64,000 nucleotides of DNA from Tautonia sp040717455 (lineage in GTDB: Bacteria > Planctomycetota > Planctomycetia > Isosphaerales > Isosphaeraceae): positions 117,803 to 181,802 of the forward strand of contig NZ_JBFEFH010000012.1 in NCBI RefSeq assembly GCF_040717455.1, written 5' to 3'. The translations under genes and the position numbers were made by a program. Within the stretch, counting starts at the first letter, position 1; each line of letters begins with the position of its first letter. Below, in pieces: positions 58,605 through 64,000 of the stretch. The notes under the pieces are model-generated. The model worked only from the letters and a program-made list of their open reading frames with translations. It was not told the DNA's origin and did no database searches.

Positions 58605-61004
58605 ATGCCCCTCCCCTCACCCCCCCTCCCCCAGCGCCGCCGCTTCCTCGTCCGGGGGGTCGTCCAGGGGGTCGGCTTCCGCCCGTTCGTCCACGCCGCG
58701 GCCAACCGCCTCGCCCTGGCCGGCTGGGTCGCCAACGACCCCGCCGGCGTCGTCATCGAGGCCCAGGGCCCCCCCGACCGGATCGACGCCTTCCGCCGAT
58801 CCCTGCAAACCGACGCCCCCCCCCTCGCCGCCATCGTCACCCTCACCGACGAACCCATCCCCCCCGACCCCGCCGCGGCCGGCTTCGCCATCCTCCCCAG
58901 CCGATCCGGCGCGACGCCCATCACCCCCGTCCCGCCCGACATCGCCACGTGCGAAAATTGCCTCCGCGAACTCCGCGACCCCGCCGACCGCCGCCACCGC
59001 TACCCGTTCCTCAACTGCACCGACTGCGGCCCCCGCTTCACCATCCTGACGCGCCTGCCGTACGACCGCCCCCACACCACGATGGCCCGCTTCCCCCTGT
59101 GCCCCTCGTGCCGCCTCGAATACGAAAATCCCGCCGACCGCCGCTTCCACGCCCAGCCGATCGCCTGCCCCTCCTGTGGCCCGACCCTCTGGTTCGTCCC
59201 CGTCGCGAACGCCCCCATCGCCCAGGAATCGCCCGACTCCCCCGCCCCCTGGCCGATCGGCGATTCCGCCCTCACCCTCGCCCGCCAGGCCCTCGACCTC
59301 GGCCGGATCGTCGCCATCAAGGGGGTCGGCGGCTTCCATCTCGCCTGCGACGCTTCCAACGAATCCGCCGTCTCCCGGCTCCGGACGCTCAAAGGCCGGG
59401 GCGACAAGCCCTTCGCCCTCATGGTCCCCTCCCTCGACCACGCCCGCCGCCTCGCCCTCGTCGACGGCGCCGAGGCCCTCGCCCTCTCCGGCCGCGACCG
59501 CCCCGTCGTCCTCCTCCGCCGCCGAACCGACGCAGACGAGGCCCTCGCCCTCGCCCCCTCCGTCGCCCCCGGCCTGGCCCAACTCGGCATCATGCTCCCC
59601 TACTCACCCCTGCACCCGTTGCTTTTCGACGAACACGACGCCCGGCCCCTCGTCATGACCTCCGGCAACCGCAGCGACGAGCCGATCGCCATCGACAACG
59701 CCGAGGCCCTCGACCGCCTCGCCCCCCTCGCCGACGCCTTCCTCCTGCACGACCGGCCGATCCGGACCCCTTGCGACGACTCCGTCCTCCGGGTCGTCGA
59801 CGATCAACCCGTCCCCCTCCGACGCTCCCGGGGGATCGCCCCGCTCCCCCTCCCCTGGCCGATCCCCGACGGCCCGGCCGTCCTCGCCGTCGGCGCCGAG
59901 CTGAAGGCGACCTTCTGCCTGGCCCGCCCCCCCTTCGCCCTCGTCAGCCAGCACCTCGGCGACTGGGGCGACCTGGCCACGCAAATCGCCTTCGAGCGCT
60001 CGCTCGATCACATGCAAACCCTCTTCCGGTTCGATCCCCGGCTCATCGCCTGCGACCTCCACCCCGACGCCCTCTCCTCCCGATGGGCCGAACGCCTCGC
60101 CGCCTCCCTCGGGCGTCCCCTCGCCCGCGTCCAGCACCACCACGCCCACGCCGCGTCCCTGCTCATCGACCACGACCGCGTCGGCACCTCCCCCCTGCTC
60201 GCCTGGGTCTGCGACGGCACCGGCTACGGCCCCGACGGCACCATCTGGGGCGGCGAATGCCTCCTCGTCTCCGGCGACGGCGCCCGCTCTGATCGCCTCG
60301 CTCACCTTTCTCCCATCCCCTTGCCCTGCGGCGACCTCGCCATCCGCCACCCCTCCCGATCGGCCCTGGCCCACCTCTGGGCCGCCGGCATCCCCTGGGA
60401 CGACGACCTCCCCTGCGTCCTGGCCACATCCCCCGCCGAACGCAGGGTGATCCGCCATCAGCTCGAAACCGGCCTCCACTGCGTCGCGACGAGCAGCATG
60501 GGCCGCCTCTTCGACGCCGTCGCCGCCCTGCTCGGCGTCCGATCCTCGTCCACCTTCGAGGGCCAGGCCGCCCTCGAACTCGAGGCCCTCGCCGCCCTCT
60601 GCCCCCCTCCCTCGATCGCCCCCCCCTGCCCCTTCGCCCGCCGCCCCCCCTCTCCCCCCGGCCCGATCCTCCTCGACCCCGCCCCCCTCTGGCCCTGGCT
60701 CATCCACCACCTCCGCCGCGGCACCCCCCTCCCCGTCCTCGCCGCCGCCTTCCACCACGCCCTCGCCGATGCCCTCGCCTCGATCGCCTCCGACCTCGCC
60801 CGCCCCCGCTCCCTCACCACGCTGGGCCTCACCGGCGGCGTCTTCCAGAACGCCCTGCTCGCCTCCCGCACCGCCTCGCTCCTCCGCTCCTCCGGCTTCG
60901 AGGTCCTCACCCCCCGCCGCCTCCCCCCCAACGACGGCGGCCTCTCCCCCGGCCAGGCCCTCGTCGCCGTCCGACAACACCCCTCCGCCCCCTCCCCCCA
61001 CTGA
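58605..61004 (+). CDS. hypF: Carbamoyltransferase HypF
   Basis: The 799-aa enzyme has the full HypF order: acylphosphatase domain (VRGVVQGVGFRPFVH, about 17-31), two zinc fingers (CENC...CTDC and CPSC...CPSCG), a YrdC-like domain (IVAIKGVGGFHLACDA) and a Kae1-like domain with the metal-binding VQHHHAHAASLL. It converts carbamoyl phosphate to a carbamoyl group placed on HypE's terminal Cys for cyanide synthesis. ATG 58605 puts the acylphosphatase domain near the N-terminus; ATG 58539 or 58542 would add 21-22 residues. It is transcribed away from hypCDE. Confidence 0.95.
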   Translation: MPLPSPPLPQRRRFLVRGVVQGVGFRPFVHAAANRLALAGWVANDPAGVVIEAQGPPDRIDAFRRSLQTDAPPLAAIVTLTDEPIPPDPAAAGFAILPSRSGATPITPVPPDIATCENCLRELRDPADRRHRYPFLNCTDCGPRFTILTRLPYDRPHTTMARFPLCPSCRLEYENPADRRFHAQPIACPSCGPTLWFVPVANAPIAQESPDSPAPWPIGDSALTLARQALDLGRIVAIKGVGGFHLACDASNESAVSRLRTLKGRGDKPFALMVPSLDHARRLALVDGAEALALSGRDRPVVLLRRRTDADEALALAPSVAPGLAQLGIMLPYSPLHPLLFDEHDARPLVMTSGNRSDEPIAIDNAEALDRLAPLADAFLLHDRPIRTPCDDSVLRVVDDQPVPLRRSRGIAPLPLPWPIPDGPAVLAVGAELKATFCLARPPFALVSQHLGDWGDLATQIAFERSLDHMQTLFRFDPRLIACDLHPDALSSRWAERLAASLGRPLARVQHHHAHAASLLIDHDRVGTSPLLAWVCDGTGYGPDGTIWGGECLLVSGDGARSDRLAHLSPIPLPCGDLAIRHPSRSALAHLWAAGIPWDDDLPCVLATSPAERRVIRHQLETGLHCVATSSMGRLFDAVAALLGVRSSSTFEGQAALELEALAALCPPPSIAPPCPFARRPPSPPGPILLDPAPLWPWLIHHLRRGTPLPVLAAAFHHALADALASIASDLARPRSLTTLGLTGGVFQNALLASRTASLLRSSGFEVLTPRRLPPNDGGLSPGQALVAVRQHPSAPSPH

Positions 61005-61245
61005 GACGCAACACACCCTCATCGCCCCCCCATTTCAAAAGAACGCGAGGAATCCCATTAACCAATTCACGCGCCACTATTGACCGATATATGGACCGCC
61101 GGTCCCGCCGTGCAGACGGAGGTCCTCACGGCTGCCCCGCTCCGATCCCCCTCGCCGCGCCTCACCCGGGACCCCGGTCTGGAACCCCCACCTCTGCCTC
61201 GTCCCGTACAGGGGGCGCCGGCGACAGCAAGGGCCATGGGCGCGG

Positions 61246-61659
61246 TCAGGCGGTCGCCTCGCCCAGAATGTGGAAACTCATCGCGATGGTGTCCACCATC
61301 GCATCGAACTCGGCACGGGAGACCATCCTCGCGGAAAACGCCAGGACCACGACGCCCCGACGATCGGCCAGGGAGCGCAAGTGTACGAACTCGGGGCCGG
61401 GCAACGGGTCGCTCGTAGACCAGGCGGCCCAGATCGGCCCATCGCATGAGACGCCGCGATCCGAGATTCCTCCCCCCATGCAAACGATGGCCTGGATGCG
61501 ATATCGGAGAGATTCGATCAGCCAATGCCGTCGTTCCTCATCCGTGGGGGGTGATTCAAAAGGCTCGACGCAAATCCGACATTCCCGGTTCTCGGCCCAC
61601 CCCGAGAACCCCCGCCCATCTCTCGGAATCCGCTCGGACCTGAGGCTGCCCGGCAGCAC
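61246..61659 (-). CDS. Unrecognised protein, probably 5'-truncated by an IS element
   Basis: The visible frame gives a soluble domain with segments such as RRHWLIESLRYRIQAIVCMGGGISD, IWAAWSTSDPLPGPEFVHLRSLADRRGVVVLAFSARMVSRAEFDAMVDTIAMSF and a short end. No family is recognised. GTG 61659 is the only formal start, but the frame continues upstream with coding-like sequence (IPDGRAITEEFEVVLPGSL) right to the IS200 end hairpin at 61763, with no ATG. The original start was probably lost when the IS inserted; a short ATG-led frame on the far side of the IS (62341 leftward) could be the missing beginning. Confidence 0.55.
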   Translation of the reverse strand: MLPGSLRSERIPRDGRGFSGWAENRECRICVEPFESPPTDEERRHWLIESLRYRIQAIVCMGGGISDRGVSCDGPIWAAWSTSDPLPGPEFVHLRSLADRRGVVVLAFSARMVSRAEFDAMVDTIAMSFHILGEATA

Positions 61660-61762
61660 GACCTCGAACTCCTCGGTGATCGCCCTGCCGTCGGGGATAG
61701 GGCGCGACCCTCCTCGCCCGGGACGAACCCTCAGAATCCTTCGCTTGACACGACTGACGACT

Positions 61763-62311
61763 CTACCGGCTGGAAGCCGGTAGGTTCACAAGTCGGCTGA
61801 AAGCCCGACTGTTGGGGTAGCGGAGCTACGGCTCCTCGACGCGGAAGTCATCGTCGTCCTTCCGATGCTCCTGCGTCCGGATGTACTCCATGATCACCTC
61901 GTCGGTCACGTTCCCCGAGCTGGCCACGAAGAACCCCCGGGCCCACAGGTGGCGGCCCCAGCAAAGCTTCTTCAGGTGGCTGTACTCCTGCATCAGCTTC
62001 CGCGAACTCTTCCCCTTGATCCGCTGGACCAGGTAGCTCGCCGAGACGTGCGGCGGGCAGGAGACGAACAGGTGGACGTGGTCCGCGCTGACATGGCCCT
62101 TGAGGATCTCGACCTCCAACTCCGCACAGATCGTTCGTACGATCTGGCGGAGCCGGAGGCCGACGTCACCCCGCAGTAGCTTCTTGCGGTACTTGGTGAT
62201 CCAGACCAGGTGGAACTTGATGTCGAAGCGGGTGTGGGCGGTCCGTCGGTAGTGCTCCATCCCGCGAACGTACTGGAAGTGGTCGCCTGAAGGCGAGGGA
62301 TTTTAGATCCC
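61763..62311 (-). mobile_element. IS200/IS605-family element
   Basis: The element has a single tnpA gene and subterminal hairpins instead of terminal inverted repeats, as this family does. One end has a perfect 9-bp stem (61763-61771 with 61775-61783) and a second imperfect hairpin at 61791-61810. The other has hairpins at 62283-62296 and 62297-62311. Exact cleavage points cannot be fixed by eye; limits are good to about 10-20 bp. No tnpB is present. It lies inside what appears to be an integron cassette. Confidence 0.8.
61826..62260 (-). CDS. tnpA: IS200/IS605-family transposase TnpA (HUH, Y1)
   Basis: The 144-aa protein is full length for Y1 transposases, which cut and join single-stranded DNA at hairpin ends. 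It starts with MEHYRRTAHTRFDIKFHLVWITKYRKK; the HUH metal motif is His61-Val-His63 in DHVHLFVSCPP and the catalytic tyrosine is Tyr126 in EVIMEYIRTQEH. All key residues are present, so it should be active. Confidence 0.95.
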   Translation of the reverse strand: MEHYRRTAHTRFDIKFHLVWITKYRKKLLRGDVGLRLRQIVRTICAELEVEILKGHVSADHVHLFVSCPPHVSASYLVQRIKGKSSRKLMQEYSHLKKLCWGRHLWARGFFVASSGNVTDEVIMEYIRTQEHRKDDDDFRVEEP

Positions 62312-62365
62312 AGGAATGGACATTAAGACGGGCTTCGACATCGCGGGTACGGTCTTCCTTCCGCC

Positions 62366-62465
62366 GCCTAACGACCAAGCTCAGCGGACCGGACCGCCGA
62401 GCGAAGCCTTGATGTGACCAAAAGCCGCCGCGGCGGGCCGGGTCCGCTGCAGCGCGAGGTTAGGC
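62366..62465 (-). repeat. Integron attC-like site 1
   Basis: A 100-bp imperfect foldback with outer boxes GCCTAAC (62366-62372) and GTTAGGC (62459-62465), inner arms AGCTCAGCGGACC and GGGTCCGCTGCAGC, and a variable centre. The outer and inner boxes and their spacing fit integron attC sites. It follows the stop of the 139-aa cassette gene by 12 nt on the minus strand. Confidence 0.85.
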
Positions 62466-62477
62466 GGTTACGCGACG

Positions 62478-62897
62478 CTACCTCGAAGAACTGGCCAAGG
62501 GAACCGGCCCCTCTGAGAACATCTTGGGATCGAAGTTTACCAGGCGCCCTTGACGGTACTGCAAGATCAGCGCCTCATCTGCTCCGCATCGGTATTCCCT
62601 AAACTCGTCGTCCTCCGCAATCCCCTGCGGGTAATCTGTCGGAGAACGCTCAGCGAAGGCAGTCACGGAGCGACGCAATTCGGGGGAAGAGTTGATCGCC
62701 CCGGTACCCAGCAGCCGTTCGAGTTTCTCGACCGGATCCCCGTTCTTAACCCCGCTGCTCAGGGCGGAGTACAGCGAATCGGCATCGCGATCACGACGAT
62801 AGCGGACGACCGGGTCGAACCAGCGGAGTACGGCCAGGATGCCTCCGGCCAAAGCGACTAGGACGAGGGCCTGACGCATCGACAGGCGTGGTTTCAT
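62478..62897 (-). CDS. Cassette gene: membrane-anchored protein of unknown function
   Basis: The 139-aa product has a membrane helix (LVLVALAGGILAVLRWF, about 10-26) and a hydrophilic domain containing RRDRDADSLYSALSSG and an EFREYRCGADEALILQYRQGRLVNF segment. No family is recognised. ATG 62897 lies 14 bp after the preceding attC-like site and the stop lies 12 bp before the next, the compact layout of a gene cassette. Base composition is lower in GC than the chromosome. Confidence 0.75.
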   Translation of the reverse strand: MKPRLSMRQALVLVALAGGILAVLRWFDPVVRYRRDRDADSLYSALSSGVKNGDPVEKLERLLGTGAINSSPELRRSVTAFAERSPTDYPQGIAEDDEFREYRCGADEALILQYRQGRLVNFDPKMFSEGPVPLASSSR

Positions 62898-62911
62898 GCC
62901 CGATCTCCGCC

Positions 62912-63010
62912 GCCTAACGACCAAGCTCAGCGGACCCGGCCGCCGAGGGAAAGCTGGGACTGACCGCAGAGCGTGTGGCGGCCGGGGTCCGCTGCAGCGC
63001 GAGGTTAGGC
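62912..63010 (-). repeat. Integron attC-like site 2
   Basis: A 99-bp copy with GCCTAAC (62912-62918), GTTAGGC (63004-63010) and the same inner arms as site 1; the centre differs. It separates the 95-aa and 139-aa cassette genes, starting 1 nt after the stop of the former on the minus strand. Confidence 0.85.
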
Positions 63011-63011
63011 G

Positions 63012-63299
63012 TTACTCTTGGGTGGTGCTGGTGGGTCTACGATCGCGATCCTCGCCGATGCTCGCGAGTTGGGCTTGGAGCCGGTCGACCTGAGCTTGGA
63101 GGTGAGCGACTTCCTGCTCACGGATAGCGTCCAATTCCAGGAGATTGATCTCTGCAATTTCATTCTCCCGCTGCTCAGCCCGCAATTCAGCCCGAAGCGA
63201 TGTCTCGCGCCGAGCTGCCCTCAAGCCTTGCACTACCAGGGAGGTTATCAGGGCGACGATCGCCACGACAAGCAGCATGGTTTGTAGGCGAAGTCGCAT
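63012..63299 (-). CDS. Cassette gene: small membrane-anchored coiled-coil protein
   Basis: The 95-aa product has one N-terminal membrane helix (MLLVVAIVALITSLVVQGL, about 8-26) and then a charged coiled coil (RAELRAEQRENEIAEINLLELDAIREQEVAHLQAQVDRLQAQL). It resembles phage Rz-like or other small coiled-coil anchors in layout only. The start lies 22 bp after attC-like site 3 and the stop abuts site 2. Function is unknown. Confidence 0.75.
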   Translation of the reverse strand: MRLRLQTMLLVVAIVALITSLVVQGLRAARRETSLRAELRAEQRENEIAEINLLELDAIREQEVAHLQAQVDRLQAQLASIGEDRDRRPTSTTQE

Positions 63300-63321
63300 C
63301 GTCGGTACTCGCTGAATTACC

Positions 63322-63421
63322 GCCTAACGCCATAGCTCAGCGGACCGGCCCGCTAAGGGAAAGCCACGACTGACAGGGAAGCGCCGCGGCGGGCCGGGTC
63401 CGCTGCAGCGCGAGGTTAGGC
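63322..63421 (-). repeat. Integron attC-like site 3
   Basis: A 100-bp copy with GCCTAAC (63322-63328) and GTTAGGC (63415-63421), inner arms as in site 1 with small changes near the left arm. The stop codon of the 173-aa cassette gene lies inside the GTTAGGC box (TAA on the minus strand). Confidence 0.85.
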
Positions 63422-63937
63422 GTCCCGGCCGCTCCCGGCGATCCGCCAGCCTCCATTCCGCTGAACCACGGTCGGCTTACCATCGTGGTCAAAGTACCTC
63501 TCCTCGACTACACTCCCGCGATCATATCCATCCGGAGATGCGAAGGTCGTCTCCTTACGGAGCGATCCATCCTCACGCCATTCCCGAAGGATGCCGGGCT
63601 CGCGGCGATACTCAGCCACCTTCACTCCCTCGCATGAGAACTCCAGACGCTCCAGCGTCTGGCCAGCCTCATACATGAACATTGCCTCAATGCGGCCGTC
63701 CTCGAAATAGTGTGCACTCCGGCCATCGGGGACGCCGTCGCGGTAGGCAGCCTCCCACATCAAGCGACCACTCGCATAGTACTCACGACGCATGCCGTGG
63801 AGGTAGCCTTCGACGAAGTCGCACTCCTCGGCGAGTACGCCGTTGCAAACGTAGAACGCCGTCCCCGTGAACGGTCGGTCTTCGTAGCGAGCGTCTGTGT
63901 ACTCCTCGTGCTCGATGGCTTCGAAGGGCACACGCAT
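63416..63937 (-). CDS. Cassette gene: MORN-like repeat protein (YwqK-type)
   Basis: The 173-aa product consists of repeated beta-hairpin units of the MORN_2 type, such as YEDRPFTGTAFYVCNG, EGYLHGMRREYYASGRLMWEAAYRDGVPDGRSAHYFEDGRIEAMFMY and REWREDGSLRKETTF. Proteins of this form are annotated as YwqK-type antitoxins, and they are common in mobile and contact-toxin settings. The ATG lies 7 bp after the next attC-like site and the stop overlaps site 3. Whether it acts as an immunity protein here is unknown. Confidence 0.85.
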   Translation of the reverse strand: MRVPFEAIEHEEYTDARYEDRPFTGTAFYVCNGVLAEECDFVEGYLHGMRREYYASGRLMWEAAYRDGVPDGRSAHYFEDGRIEAMFMYEAGQTLERLEFSCEGVKVAEYRREPGILREWREDGSLRKETTFASPDGYDRGSVVEERYFDHDGKPTVVQRNGGWRIAGSGRDA

Positions 63938-63944
63938 ACCCGCC

Positions 63945-64000
63945 GCCTAACGACCAAGCTCAGCGGACCGGCCCGCCGAGACAGAGCTTGATGATACCAG
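63945..64000 (-). repeat. Integron attC-like site 4 (cut by window edge)
   Basis: GCCTAAC at 63945-63951 followed by the conserved GACCAAGCTCAGCGGACCGG arm; the other half lies outside the window. It shows the array continues to the right. Confidence 0.8.

Noticed and set aside
62366..64000. CRISPR array as an explanation for the regular repeats
   Set aside because: Repeats are about 100 bp, foldback, spaced by 400-550 bp of coding sequence, with no short spacers and no cas genes.

Overview
This 64-kb, very GC-rich window (roughly 70% G+C by eye, falling at the right edge and around 3.1-4.4 kb) looks like the chromosome of a planctomycete, most likely of the Isosphaeraceae type. The evidence is a set of lineage markers: three PEP-CTERM proteins, a cytochrome-domain/DUF1549/DUF1553 gene next to a DUF1501 gene, a zinc-ribbon Ser/Thr kinase fused to WD40 repeats, and a carbamoyltransferase-SxtJ-DUF5989 cluster. 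The assignment is inferred from gene content only. I saw no rRNA or tRNA genes.

Layout. 1-4.6 kb: the end of a TPR gene and three PEP-CTERM exported proteins with almost identical tails; the first has a Cys/Gln pair like a thioester (TED/TQXA) domain. 5.1-9.8 kb: an SGNH-hydrolase/TPR protein facing a DUF5989-SxtJ-carbamoyltransferase operon. 10.3-15.0 kb: a minus-strand operon around DUF1257 (Ycf35), DUF2997 and a Ycf46-type AAA ATPase that is split by an in-frame TAG, followed by small unknown genes and a strong terminator. 15.5-26.8 kb: nucleotide-sugar dehydrogenase, frameshifted DUF1549/DUF1553 gene plus DUF1501, Fe-S photolyase, NusG-like antiterminator, sulfotransferase and an unknown exported protein.

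27-36.4 kb: an RND efflux operon divergent from a TetR regulator with a palindromic operator between them, then an HlyD-like protein and a PilZ-bearing glycosyltransferase (exopolysaccharide). 36.5-44.9 kb: an unknown lipoprotein, the WD40 kinase and a quinol-type nitric oxide reductase. 45-53 kb: a heavy-metal-type RND system (permease, adaptor, TolC-like protein) with a related palindrome at its promoter. 53.6-61 kb: a complete hypA-F hydrogenase maturation set with no hydrogenase structural gene in view; a toxin-antitoxin pair lies between a truncated hypA copy and intact hypA.

61.2-64 kb: lower-GC accessory DNA. Three minus-strand single-gene units are each followed by a ~100-bp site bounded by GCCTAAC and GTTAGGC, with a fourth site running off the edge. 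This is the structure of an integron gene-cassette array. Its far end is interrupted by an IS200/IS605 element. Cassette orientation puts any integrase beyond the right edge.
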